From assembly GCA_963798505.1 (NCBI GenBank), contig CAWCTX010000009.1, positions 186,001-250,000 on the forward strand: a stretch of DNA of 64,000 nucleotides, read 5' to 3'. Source of the stretch: CAVWSM01 sp963798505. Its GTDB lineage: Bacteria; Actinomycetota; Actinomycetes; Jiangellales; Jiangellaceae. Of this stretch, positions 18,618-27,768 are shown piece by piece. Under the pieces are notes generated by a model. That model made no database searches and was not told the origin of the DNA. It was given only the letters and a program-made list of their open reading frames with translations. The number at the start of each line of letters is the position of its first letter. Position 1 is the first letter of the stretch. The position numbers were made by a program, and so were the translations under genes.

Positions 18618-19421
18618 CTAACGCATCTGTATACGCTCCGGAGTCAAAGCGCTACGAGCCGTCCGACGTACGACTTCCATGGCAAGCCGGCTGACGAACA
18701 CCGGGTTACCGATCAGGTAGCGGCGAGCCAGGCGTCGCGGCTCGAGCCACAGCCGCCAGCCCCACTCCAACCCGGCCTTCGGCACCCAAGCGGGTGGGCG
18801 CGGCACGTCGCCGGCAACCCAGTCGAGCAGGCCACCACAGGTGAGAACCGCTCGAGCCTTCAGGTTGGGCATGTGTTCGAGGGCCCAGGCTTCCTGTCGC
18901 GGATTGCCCAACCCAACAAACAGCAGCCTTGCACCCGAGTCATTGATCCGGTCGACCAGAGCGTCCTGCTCGTACTCCCCGATATATCCGTGACTGGTTC
19001 CGGAGACGACCAGCTTCGGCTCCACGGCGAGCAGTCGCTCCGCAGCGCGGTCGGCCACCCCCGGGCGGCCACCGAACAGGAACACGCCGGCTCCCTCATC
19101 GGCGGCCATCGAGACCAACGGCCACACGAGATCGGTCGTCGCCACCCGCTCGGGGATGGTGTAGCCGAGAGTGCGGGCCGCCCACACTATTGACTGACCG
19201 TCGGGATAGTTCAACGAGCTGTACGCCAGCGCAGCGGCGAAGTCGCTGTCACGGCGGGCCAGGTTGACCACGTGGGCGTTGACACCGATCGCCAGGTGCT
19301 GATCCTCTGAGACCAACCAGGTGCGCACGAGCTCGACGACCGCAGCCATCGAGAGATCCGCGACGGGCACACGCAGAATGTCCGGCCACGCCGGGCGTGA
19401 AGCCGCGTTGACGTCGACCAT
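18618..19421 (-). CDS. WecG/TagA/CpsF-family glycosyltransferase
   Basis: A 267-residue GT26-family enzyme that adds a sugar to a lipid-linked intermediate in polysaccharide or teichoic-acid synthesis. ATG 19421 follows the ribosome binding site GGGGGGAGTCA. Family marks: GVNAHVVNLARRD with the N-terminal Asn, then YPDGQSIVWAARTLG with the catalytic-type Asp. Later come FLFGGRPGVADRAAERL and FVGLGNPRQEAWALEH, the characteristic GxGxPxQE block. The C-terminal basic, aromatic region WRLWLEPRRLARRY probably contacts the membrane. It lies upstream of the giant PKD gene on the same strand and diverges from the APS kinase gene. Confidence 0.93.
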   Translation of the reverse strand: MVDVNAASRPAWPDILRVPVADLSMAAVVELVRTWLVSEDQHLAIGVNAHVVNLARRDSDFAAALAYSSLNYPDGQSIVWAARTLGYTIPERVATTDLVWPLVSMAADEGAGVFLFGGRPGVADRAAERLLAVEPKLVVSGTSHGYIGEYEQDALVDRINDSGARLLFVGLGNPRQEAWALEHMPNLKARAVLTCGGLLDWVAGDVPRPPAWVPKAGLEWGWRLWLEPRRLARRYLIGNPVFVSRLAMEVVRRTARSALTPERIQMR

Positions 19422-19588
19422 TGACTCCCCCCAATGCTCTGCAGCGCAGCGTAATGGGCGCACACAGGTGGCCAGGGGCGGAATAGCGGAAGTCGCAGCA
19501 AGTGGATTCTTCGCTGGCCGGCACCGGGCCGGACCAGCATGAGAAGATGCGGGTCACGGTCGCGGCGGAGACCGAGTCAGAGGATGTG

Positions 19589-20950
19589 ATGACACAGAGA
19601 GCCCATCCGGAAGCAGTTCCCGTCTGGTCGGCACCAGACGCCCTGCGAGGGGATGCCGAACTCCTTGCCTCCGGATTGTTGTCGCCGCTCATGTCCTTCA
19701 TCGGCACGGCGCCGGTCGTGCTCGACGTCCCGCCGGATGTGGGCGAGGCCGCTTGCGCTGTCGGCATCTTGGACGTGGCAGATAGGCAAGGGGTTGTCAG
19801 CTGCCGCGTGCACGTCGAGAGCACGGCCCTCGTGGAAGGCACGGGAAAGATCAGGCTCTCCGGGCCCGTGATTCCCCTCTCGGCAGGCGCAACAGAGCTG
19901 GCGGATTTGGCGGCTTCCGGCCGGGTCGCCGGCACCGGCCGCGCCCGGATAGCCGCCTTCGTCCGTGGGCCCCTTCTCACCAGGCAGATCGCGGCGTTGG
20001 CAGAGGCTGCTGCAGACCTGGACAGTGACGTGCTGCTCATCGCCACAAGTGTCACCGGTGAGGGGGAGCTCCCACCCTGGTCCCTGCTCCACCTCAGTGA
20101 GGCGGTGGCACGCGAGACTGGTTGGAGCTTCGTCCGCGTCCCGTTTGCCGCGCGGCGTGATGCCGGGGACGATCTGGTTCTTCGCGCGCATGTGGCGAAG
20201 AACCTCGGGGCCACGCACTTGGCGGTGGTGGGCGGGCCACCAACAACCGACACCTTGCCGATAACCGTCGTCGGCCTGCCCGATGCGCCCCACGAGACGG
20301 CGCAACTGCTGCACTCGCTCGACACGGGCATAGCGCCGCCGGCGGATGTCGTACCGGCGGCTGAGCTCGCCGTGCTCCGACAGTGGCGTCCGCCTCGCGT
20401 GCGACGCGGGCTCACCATCTTGTTCACCGGTCTCAGCGGCTCGGGCAAGTCGACCCTCGCGGAGGGGCTGGTCGCCTACCTGCGCGACCAAGGTAGCCGC
20501 ACTGTCAGCTTGCTCGACGGCGACGAGGTCCGCCATCTGCTCTCGGCCGGCCTGGGGTTCTCCCGCCATGACCGGGACCTCAACGTCCGTCGCATCGGCT
20601 GGGTCGCGGCCGAGATCACGCGCCATGGCGGCATCGCGATCTGTGCGCCGATCGCGCCGTACGCCGACACTCGCGCAGATGTACGCCGCATGGTCAGCGA
20701 GGTCGGAGACTTTGTGCTCGTCCACGTGGCCACCCCGGTCGACGTGTGCGAGGCCAGGGACCGCAAGGGCCTCTACGCACGTGCCCGAGCCGGAGCGATC
20801 CCCGCTTTCACCGGTGTCTCAGATCCTTACGAGGCACCCGAAGACGCGGAGATCACCGTCGACACGGCCGACCGCACCGTCGAGGCCTGCCTTGCAGACA
20901 TCGTCGGATACCTCCGGCGCGGCGGCTGGCTCGGCCCCGAGCCGGGCTGA
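19589..20950 (+). CDS. cysC: APS kinase with a degenerate ATP-sulfurylase-like N-terminal region
   Basis: Phosphorylates adenylylsulfate to PAPS, the sulfate donor. The C-terminal about 190 residues are a complete APS kinase: P-loop FTGLSGSGKST, DGDEVRHLLSAGLGFS, RDLNVRRIGWVA, then ICAPIAPYADTR and DRKGLYARARAG. The N-terminal about 250 residues resemble sulfurylase (LSPLMSFIG), but I cannot find the nucleotide-binding RNPxHxxH motif, so this part is probably not a working sulfurylase. ATG 19589 is chosen because AGAGG lies just upstream; in-frame starts at 19547 and GTG 19502 are alternatives. Separate CysD and CysN are encoded at 34.7-36.9 kb and would provide APS. Confidence 0.88.
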   Translation: MTQRAHPEAVPVWSAPDALRGDAELLASGLLSPLMSFIGTAPVVLDVPPDVGEAACAVGILDVADRQGVVSCRVHVESTALVEGTGKIRLSGPVIPLSAGATELADLAASGRVAGTGRARIAAFVRGPLLTRQIAALAEAAADLDSDVLLIATSVTGEGELPPWSLLHLSEAVARETGWSFVRVPFAARRDAGDDLVLRAHVAKNLGATHLAVVGGPPTTDTLPITVVGLPDAPHETAQLLHSLDTGIAPPADVVPAAELAVLRQWRPPRVRRGLTILFTGLSGSGKSTLAEGLVAYLRDQGSRTVSLLDGDEVRHLLSAGLGFSRHDRDLNVRRIGWVAAEITRHGGIAICAPIAPYADTRADVRRMVSEVGDFVLVHVATPVDVCEARDRKGLYARARAGAIPAFTGVSDPYEAPEDAEITVDTADRTVEACLADIVGYLRRGGWLGPEPG

Positions 20951-20953
20951 CCC

Positions 20954-22668
20954 CTACCTCGCGTCTGCCAGCTTGTCCGAGGCCCGTAGCGTCTGGACGA
21001 AGGCCTGCTGCTTCGCAGGTGTGCTCAGCTGCCAGTTGGCATTGCTGTTGAGAATCGTGTCGAAGTAGGTGAGGGCGACACCTCCCATGGCTTTCATGTC
21101 TTGGTACGCCCGCATCAACCAGGCAGCGTCCCTAGTCGCCGCCTCGTCCGTGTATCCGGTTTCGGCCACACCCCACGCGACGTCGTGCGCGTCGGCGAAG
21201 GCTTTCATCTTCGCGTAGTAGACCTTGAGCTCCGTGAAGTTGTCGTTCCGATCGCCGTCCTTGACTTCCCCATAGCGGTTGTACGTATCCATCCCGACGA
21301 CATCGACGATGCCGTCGCCGGGCCACAGCGCCTCCAGCGAGTACTCAGGCACTCCGGAGTAGAACTGGTTCCAGCCAGTGACGATGATCGTGAACGCAAC
21401 GTTGTCGGCGCCGCCGCGGACGATCCCGGAGAGCCTGCGCTGCATCGCCGTCCACTGCTTGAGATCGCCGTCGCCCTCGGGCTCATGGTGGAAGGCCACC
21501 CAAACCGGCCCGTTGATGGCATTGAGGTCGCTCGTCAGGTCGCGAGCCCACGCGTCGCCCGCGCCGGCCGCCATCTCGTTCCACGAAGCGGGAAGCTTGA
21601 AGCTGATCCAGGGAAGTCGTCCTGCTCGCAGGTCCCCCGCGGCGGTGGCGACGGCCGAGTTGACCTGGTCGGCACGCCAGAAGGTCCTACGCACACCGAG
21701 CCCTTCTCCAGCCAGCTGTTCACGTGGCGCCGGATCCGAGTTCGAGCCGAAGGCAGAGCCGAAGAACGTGCCACCGGAGGGAATCCCACGCGCGGTGATC
21801 GTGAACGCTCCAGGCTGGGTAGGCCCCGACGGTGGCGTGGAAGGGGTTGCCGTCGGTGTCGAGGACGACGGCGTCGGCGACGGAGACGTGGTCGGAGACG
21901 GAGACGTCGTCGGCGCGGAGACGTCGTCGGCGACGGAGAAGTGGTCGGCGACGGAGACGTGGTCGACGGCGTAGGCGTCGGCGAGCTCACCGATGGTGTC
22001 GGGCTGACGACCGGTGGCGTCCCCTTCTCCGACGCGACCATGGAGACGTTGTCGATCTCCAGTCCTGAGGAGAGCGGAATGTTGTAGGCGACCACGTTGA
22101 GGTCGAACGTCGAGCCATCGACCACGGGAACGAAGGTGAAGGAAACCGCCTGCCACGCGCCGGGTCGAACGGTGAAGTACTGGGCGTGGCTCCGCGCCGG
22201 CGCGCCTTCTTCGGTCTCCCGCACCCGAAGGTGGCCGTTCACCGAGGTCGACGTGGCCCTGAGCAGGGCCGTGACGGTGTACTGCAGGCGGTCGTCGGCG
22301 GACGTCACCGTGTTGGCCTTGTCATTCAGCACGGCGTTGCCCCCGGACAACGACGAGATTCGCCCGGCGTGTTGCGATTGCAGCCCCGGGGTTGACAGGC
22401 CCAGCGCCTGGTTGGCCGCGTCGTTGGTCCGCCAGCCGCTGAGCCCGGACTCGAAGGTGCCGTTACGCACCAGCTCGATGCCCACATCGGGGAGGTCGTC
22501 CACAGCGCCGACCACCGTCGTCCCGGCGGCGACAGTGGTGACAGAAAGCGCGGCCGCTGCCATTGCGAGTGCACCCCGGTGCCCTTTTCGGGCCTTTCGG
22601 CGATGCCGACCAGACTCGGTCCGTCCGCGTGCATGTTCTGTCACCAAGAGGGGCTCCCGCAGTGTCAT
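20954..22668 (-). pseudogene. Secreted GH26-like glycoside hydrolase with CBM, one frameshift in the Pro/Thr linker
   Basis: ATG 22668 opens a signal-peptide region (ALAMAAAALSVTTVAAGTTVVGA). A CBM4/9-like jelly roll follows (ELVRNGTFESGLSGW, later EIDNVSMVA). A PSPTTS-type linker leads, after the frame break, into a hydrolase domain. Around 21914-21918 one base is missing relative to the repeat TCTCCGTCGCCGACG, which throws the frame. The hydrolase frame then reads to TAG 20954. It carries WVAFHHEPEGDGD with the likely acid/base Glu and WGVAETGYTDE with the likely nucleophile Glu. Restoring one base gives about 570 residues. It is probably a polysaccharide-trimming or release enzyme for the cluster. 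The shift may be a sequencing indel or slippage in the linker. Confidence 0.8.
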
Positions 22669-23034
22669 CCGCCCCTGAGGGCGGTACGGCTGCAGTCCCC
22701 CCTTCACAACAACCGCGAAGTTGCGCGCCAGCAAAGCACGGGAGATGAGAAAGGGCAAAGGTCGTTACCCTGCGTATATGTCGGATGTGCCCTGCCAAAT
22801 ATGACCCTGGTGGGCTTTCGCAGCCGCAGAAGGGCGCCACGGCGAGGAAACCGGCAGTGCGTGCCCAGAGCGAGCGCGCCGCCACTGTCAGCGACCACCG
22901 ACGCCATTCGACTTGAGTGGGAGCCCCGCGCGGTCGACCGGCTCGACATACCCAATTCGGGTTCGGCGGCCCACGAGACGACCTATCCTGATCCGGTTAG
23001 TGGGGGTTGGGCACACACACACCGGGGGGCAGCC
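22669..23034. promoter_or_regulatory. Divergent spacer between the GH26-like gene and wzy
   Basis: A 366-bp region with no credible gene. It should hold promoters for both directions. A G6 tract on the minus strand (22697-22702) precedes the hydrolase, and GGGGGGCAGCC immediately precedes the wzy GTG. CTATCCT near 22982-22988 could be a -10 box for wzy. No certain -35 element or operator was seen. Confidence 0.4.
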
Positions 23035-24411
23035 GTGGGCACTGACGTGCTGCGCTCCGAGCGCCCTCGGGCCCGCCGTGGAGAAGATCAACTGCGGACG
23101 ACCCGCCGACCCAGGACCCGGCTGCCCGCAGCGTGGCCTCTGGTCGTGCTCTTCGTGGGCTTCCCCCTCTGGTGGATCCTCGGGCTCGCCAACATCATGT
23201 TCCTGGCCATGGCAGGTGCCATGGCCTTGCAGCTTGTCCACCGTCCGCGGCTCGTCGTCCCGCGGGGTTTCGGCTTCTGGCTGCTTTTCCTGCTGTGGGT
23301 GGTCGCCGGAGTGTTCATGCTCTGGGTGGACGCTCCGGGCGCTGTCCCGGGCGGCGACGGCGGCGGCCGCCTGATGGTTTTCACCTACCGTCTGCTCTGG
23401 TACCTCGCTGCCACCGTCGCACTGCTGTTTGTCTGCAACACACCGAAGAAGGACCTTTCCGACCGTACGATGTGGCGGCTCCTCGGGTGGATGTTCGTCG
23501 TCACCGCGATGGGCGGGCTCCTGGGGTACCTGGCGCCGACCTTCGAGATTCGCTCTCTCATGGAAATGCTTCTCCCGCGGGGACTGTCGTCGAACGAGTA
23601 CATCCGCTCGTTGATCCATCCGCAGGCTGCGAAGGCCCAGACATTCCTGGACTTTGAGGAAGCGCGCCCAATCGCGCCATTCGCATTTGCGAACAGCTGG
23701 GGCAGCAACCTGGCGATGTTTCTGCCCTTCTTTCTCATCTCCTGGTTCGGGAAGGATGCGGGATGGCGCCGCTTCTTGGCGCCTGGTGTCCTCCTCGTTG
23801 CAACCATCCCGGTCGTCTATTCGCTGAACCGCGGGCTTTGGGCGTGTCTTGCGCTCGGGGCGGTCTACGCAGTGGTCCGCCTCGCACTGATGGGCAAGCT
23901 CTGGGCCGTACAGGCGGCGGTGGTCGGCCTCGTCCTGGCTTCAGCGCTGTTCGTCGCATCTCCTCTGAATGACCTGTTTCAGCAGCGGCTGGATAACGCG
24001 CACAGCAACGACCGCCGGGCGCAACTGCTGGCGCTGACGGTGGAAAGCACCGCGACCGGCTCGCCCGTCCTCGGTTTTGGCACGACACGGGACCCGCAGG
24101 GCAGCTTCTCCTCCATTGCCGGCGGATCCACGAGCGACTGCCCGGCCTGCGGCGTTCCCCCGCTTGGCACTCAAGGCCATCTCTGGCTGGTGATCTTTGC
24201 GCAGGGCCTGCTGGGGACCTTGTTCTTCCTCGCGTTTTTCGTGCGGAGGTTCGCGGCGCATATCCGCGGGCAGACGACCAACGAGCTGATCGGCATCTGC
24301 ATTCTTCTCTTCTTTGCCGTCCAGCTGGTCATCTACGACACGCTGGGTCCACCGCTGTTCACGGTCATGATCGCGGTCGGGCTCATGCACCGGTCAAGGG
24401 CAACCGCATGA
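23035..24411 (+). CDS. O-antigen ligase/polymerase-like membrane protein (Wzy-type)
   Basis: A 458-residue polytopic membrane protein. GTG 23035 is chosen because GGGGGGCAGCC precedes it and the first hydrophobic helix (AAWPLVVLFVGFPLWWILG) follows about 35 residues later. About ten helices are present. The large extracytoplasmic loop near residues 320-385 holds the family-style SNDRRAQLLALTVESTATGSPVLGFG, seen as two adjacent blocks, and a small Cys pair (DCPACG). Members polymerise or ligate lipid-linked repeat units at the outer face of the membrane. It heads a plus-strand operon in which several genes overlap by ATGA or GTGA. Confidence 0.85.
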   Translation: MGTDVLRSERPRARRGEDQLRTTRRPRTRLPAAWPLVVLFVGFPLWWILGLANIMFLAMAGAMALQLVHRPRLVVPRGFGFWLLFLLWVVAGVFMLWVDAPGAVPGGDGGGRLMVFTYRLLWYLAATVALLFVCNTPKKDLSDRTMWRLLGWMFVVTAMGGLLGYLAPTFEIRSLMEMLLPRGLSSNEYIRSLIHPQAAKAQTFLDFEEARPIAPFAFANSWGSNLAMFLPFFLISWFGKDAGWRRFLAPGVLLVATIPVVYSLNRGLWACLALGAVYAVVRLALMGKLWAVQAAVVGLVLASALFVASPLNDLFQQRLDNAHSNDRRAQLLALTVESTATGSPVLGFGTTRDPQGSFSSIAGGSTSDCPACGVPPLGTQGHLWLVIFAQGLLGTLFFLAFFVRRFAAHIRGQTTNELIGICILLFFAVQLVIYDTLGPPLFTVMIAVGLMHRSRATA

Positions 24412-25688
24412 GCGATTCGCCGACCCCCGCGGTCGCCGGCCTCGTCGAGGCGGCGGGACAGCTGTGGCCACCCGGTACCCAAGTCCACGTGCTGCGTCGA
24501 GCAGGCCTGGGCAAGACCTCAGCCAACAGGCGAGAGTTTCTGTTGGTGCCCGACGCGCGCCGCCCTCGGCTCCTGACCCCTGCAGGCAGCCCCAGGGCCG
24601 CTGCTGCATCGGTTCGCCGCTACAGCACTGCCCTACGACCGACGGAGCGGGTGACCCGCGCCGTCATCGCCACAGTTCTGCGCACTGGCCTGCTCGACGC
24701 GTTGCCGCTGGACCGGTTGGCGGTCAGCTGGCCCGCCGGGGCAGACCCGGCCGACGAGGTGGAAACCGTCCTGTCGGAGGTCTACGGTCAGCAGGTTCTT
24801 GTCAGCCTTGGAATCGGTCCTCCACGAGCCAATCGCAAGCCCGTCCTGGCGGTGTTCGCTCGAGACGGCTCACCGATCGGCTACGTGAAGATCGGCGAGA
24901 ACGAGATGTCGAAGGCGCTCGTCCGCCGGGAGGCCGCGGCCCTTGAGGTCGTCTCGTCGCGTCTGTATCTGAACGTCCGGACCCCACAGCTGTTGACGTT
25001 GCGGACGTGGCGAGGCCTAGACCTGCTCTGCATGACGGCACTGCCCACCAGCCCTCGCGTGGGGATGTCACGCCGCCGGTCGCCGGTGGCCGCGATGCGG
25101 GAAGTGGCACGCACAACCTTAGGGCCGCATACGCCGCTTGGCGGAACGGCTTTCTGGCGTCGCCTGCGCGGCGACGCCGCACGCGTGCACGAGCCCATGC
25201 GGCGAGAGCTGTTCGATCACGCGCTCGACGCGGTGGAGGAACGGTACGGGGAGCAGCACATCACAGTCGGCGCATGGCACGGTGACTGGACTCCGTGGAA
25301 CATGTCCGTGGTCAAGGGCATGGTGCATCTTTGGGACTGGGAGCGCTTCGACGCCTGCGTCCCCGTCGGTTTCGACCTGCTCCACTACCGGTGGCAGTCC
25401 CTGTCCGGAAGGCGCGGTGTGGACGCGGCTCTGGAGAGCCTGGTCCGGGAAGGCGGGGACTGGCTCACACAGACCGACATCCGGGCGAAGGGTCCGGAGT
25501 CTGTTGTGGCGGCGTACCTTGCCGAGCTCGTCTCCCGCTACCTGCTGGCCGCACAGGAGCCTGCCGGACCACCACTGCGTGGCACGGCCGACAGGAGTCT
25601 CGCCACCCTGGTCAGCTCGTTCGGAGGTCAGGGCGATCGGGTGGACATCGCGGCGGGGCTCGCCTCAACCGCCTGGAGCCACGCATGA
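24408..25688 (+). CDS. Aminoglycoside-phosphotransferase-fold kinase-like protein
   Basis: A 426-residue cytoplasmic protein with an APH/choline-kinase-type fold. The catalytic loop is visible as WHGDWTPWNM near residue 289, and the Mg-binding DWE (HLWDWERFD) lies about 15 residues later. A putative lysine strand is GYVKIGENEMSKALVRRE near 162. The N-terminal about 130 residues are unassigned. The start overlaps the wzy stop (ATGA), so translation is probably coupled. In a polysaccharide operon beside a CDP-alcohol phosphotransferase, a small-molecule or sugar kinase that feeds decoration is plausible. Antibiotic resistance is unlikely from context. The substrate is unknown. Confidence 0.75.
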   Translation: MSDSPTPAVAGLVEAAGQLWPPGTQVHVLRRAGLGKTSANRREFLLVPDARRPRLLTPAGSPRAAAASVRRYSTALRPTERVTRAVIATVLRTGLLDALPLDRLAVSWPAGADPADEVETVLSEVYGQQVLVSLGIGPPRANRKPVLAVFARDGSPIGYVKIGENEMSKALVRREAAALEVVSSRLYLNVRTPQLLTLRTWRGLDLLCMTALPTSPRVGMSRRRSPVAAMREVARTTLGPHTPLGGTAFWRRLRGDAARVHEPMRRELFDHALDAVEERYGEQHITVGAWHGDWTPWNMSVVKGMVHLWDWERFDACVPVGFDLLHYRWQSLSGRRGVDAALESLVREGGDWLTQTDIRAKGPESVVAAYLAELVSRYLLAAQEPAGPPLRGTADRSLATLVSSFGGQGDRVDIAAGLASTAWSHA

Positions 25689-27019
25689 TCGGCAGACACA
25701 TGCGCGGTTTCACAGGGCCGTCCCGGCCGCCCGACTCCTTACCGCTCAAGTCCTATCTGAGCCCGCTGCGCCGCCACCTTGCGCTGCTGGCAGGCTGCAC
25801 GCTCCTGGGACTCTTGTCGGGGTTGGCCCTCACGTTCACCTCCGCGCCGGTGTATGAGTCGCGCGTCCGCGTTCTCGCCCCGCCGATCCCTATCCGTGTG
25901 GTCCCACCGGGCACCGAGGTCGTCCCGAGGTCCGTCACCCCAGATACCGAGGCGCGGCTGGTCACCAGTGAGGCAGTCCTCAAACGGCTCTCCGGTGTGC
26001 TGAACGTATCGGAGGAAGGTCTGGCCGACGCCATCGCCATCACAGCCCCGGCGAACACCCAGCTCTTGCGGATCACGTTCCGTGCAACGAGCCCGGCAGA
26101 TGCGCAGCTCGGCGCCGAAGCCGTGGCCGAGACATACCTCGTCACCAGACAGCAGCTCCTCAACGAGCAACGCCGGCTGCTCATCGAAGCCACACGTGCA
26201 CGCGTTCAGCTCCTACGACAGGAGCTTGAGAGCCTTCGCTCATACGCCCAACAGCTGCCGGCGGGCTCGACCGAACGCGACGTATCACGACAGCGCCGCG
26301 TTGCGTTGTTCACCGAGATTCGGAACTTGCAGTTCCAGCTCACCGAGTTGCAGAACAACGCCGTGCAGTCCGGTGAGGTCGTCAGCGCCGCCAACTATCC
26401 GCAGCGACCTCTCGACCAGAATAGGCAGGTCCCCGTCATGTCCGGAGCGGTGCTCGGGCTGCTGCTGGCAATCGTCGTCGCGCGCGCCGCAGACGGGCAG
26501 CTCCTGCGGGTCCGGGGCTCGCGATCGGTCGAACTGGCGATGATGGGAACGGTCCCGACGGTCGACGCGAGCAGTGCCGAGTCCATGAAGCAGCTCGCTC
26601 CCCTGGCGCGGGAAGGCGGCCCGGTGATCCTCGTCGCGGGGTTGGGTCTGCGGCTCCGTGACGAAACCGTGGAGTCCCTGGCCACGGTCCTCGCCCGAAT
26701 CCGTCCTTCGCTGCAAGTCCTGTCGCTCGACACCGATGACACCGGGACCAACGACCTCATTCGCACGGCCTCCCTGACTGGGGACACCGTCTTAGTGTCG
26801 GCGGCCCGGCTCGATGACGTGCTGATGCATCCGGCGATCGCCCATGTCGACTCGGCCGTGCTGGTCGTCGCTGCGCGACGGACGACTGTGGCGACGCTGC
26901 GACGAGCCGCCAGGACGCTTGCACGGCTCCACCTCCGGATCGGTGGCGTCGTGTTGGACTCTGCCCGCAAGAGACCGGACGCCTCGCAACCGCGTCCAAC
27001 AGAGGAGGTGCTCGTGTGA
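25685..27019 (+). CDS. Wzz-type polysaccharide chain-length regulator
   Basis: 444 residues; the start overlaps the previous stop (ATGA). A first helix (LALLAGCTLLGLLSGLALTF) is followed by an extracytoplasmic region. Its long coiled-coil part is LLIEATRARVQLLRQELESL and onward, and a second helix lies near residues 253-270 (VMSGAVLGLLLAIVVARA). The C-terminal cytoplasmic part has the shape of a P-loop/BY-kinase domain (GPVILVAGLGL; VQVLSLDTDD-like) but lacks an evident Walker A lysine. It probably controls polymer length with Wzy. A second Wzz homologue lies at 28806. Confidence 0.8.
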   Translation: MIGRHMRGFTGPSRPPDSLPLKSYLSPLRRHLALLAGCTLLGLLSGLALTFTSAPVYESRVRVLAPPIPIRVVPPGTEVVPRSVTPDTEARLVTSEAVLKRLSGVLNVSEEGLADAIAITAPANTQLLRITFRATSPADAQLGAEAVAETYLVTRQQLLNEQRRLLIEATRARVQLLRQELESLRSYAQQLPAGSTERDVSRQRRVALFTEIRNLQFQLTELQNNAVQSGEVVSAANYPQRPLDQNRQVPVMSGAVLGLLLAIVVARAADGQLLRVRGSRSVELAMMGTVPTVDASSAESMKQLAPLAREGGPVILVAGLGLRLRDETVESLATVLARIRPSLQVLSLDTDDTGTNDLIRTASLTGDTVLVSAARLDDVLMHPAIAHVDSAVLVVAARRTTVATLRRAARTLARLHLRIGGVVLDSARKRPDASQPRPTEEVLV

Positions 27020-27768
27020 CCGAGCAGGGAGAAGACCACAGCAAGTCGGTGGAAGCAATCTTCGTGCGGCTCTTCGTCGACCCGGTACTCCGGCCGCTCG
27101 AAGGCCCGCTTGCCAGGCAACCCTGGGTGACGCCTAACCGTGTGACGACGGTCGCGGCGGCCGTGGGGACGTTCGCCGCCGCCTGCCTGCTAGTCGGGTG
27201 GACCCGACTTGGAGGCCTGCTGTTCGTGCTGCGCTTCTACATAGATTGTCTGGACGGGCGAATCGCCCGGGCACAGGGGTCATCGAGCGAGGTAGGGGCG
27301 GCGTACGACCTGGCGGTCGACGTAACCACGATCTCGGCAAGCTTCGCCTGCCTCGGCCTGTACGTAGTGGACGTTGCGGCGGCGCCGGCATGGCTTCCGA
27401 CCGTCCTGCTCGTGCTGTTCTGCGTGTACACGTGGAGCTTGGCTTACCGCAAGGGAGCGGCGGCCCAGGCCGGCGTGGGTGACGGCGGAGCAGGTGGACA
27501 GCTCCCGCCGCTGCCGTTCCTCGCAGGCTGGCGCCGTTGGACGGCTCGGAAAGGGATGATGCAGATCCCGTACGGCGTGGAGCTCGAGATCCTCGTCCTC
27601 GGACTGCTGCCCATGATCGGACTCCGGTCGTGGATGGTGGCCGGTCTCTACATTGCCTGTTGCTTCTACGCTTTGGCGGCCGCAGTGAACCTTCGACGGA
27701 TCTGGCGCATCGCGACGACGATGGACCACCCAGCAGCGCTCACGGCCGACCTGGTGGTGCACCCATGA
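27016..27768 (+). CDS. CDP-alcohol phosphatidyltransferase-family membrane enzyme
   Basis: 250 residues, GTG 27016, overlapping the wzz stop by GTGA. The signature DG(x)2AR...G(x)3D(x)3D is clear as CLDGRIARAQ, then GAAYDLAVD, near residues 77-101, with all three Asp residues in place. About six hydrophobic helices are present. The family transfers a phosphoalcohol from CDP-alcohol to an acceptor alcohol. General phospholipid enzymes do not usually sit in Wzx/Wzy operons, so a role in making or attaching a phosphodiester substituent is possible. That role is inference, and the substrate cannot be named. Confidence 0.85.
   Translation: MTEQGEDHSKSVEAIFVRLFVDPVLRPLEGPLARQPWVTPNRVTTVAAAVGTFAAACLLVGWTRLGGLLFVLRFYIDCLDGRIARAQGSSSEVGAAYDLAVDVTTISASFACLGLYVVDVAAAPAWLPTVLLVLFCVYTWSLAYRKGAAAQAGVGDGGAGGQLPPLPFLAGWRRWTARKGMMQIPYGVELEILVLGLLPMIGLRSWMVAGLYIACCFYALAAAVNLRRIWRIATTMDHPAALTADLVVHP

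Noticed and set aside
21840..21990. Short tandem repeats that could suggest a CRISPR array
   Set aside because: They code a Pro/Thr/Ser linker in frame with a hydrolase; the units are contiguous with no unique spacers.
24408..25688. Reading the APH-fold protein as an antibiotic-resistance enzyme
   Set aside because: It is translationally coupled to wzy and wzz, is longer than typical aminoglycoside kinases, and has an unassigned N-terminal region; context favours a biosynthetic role.
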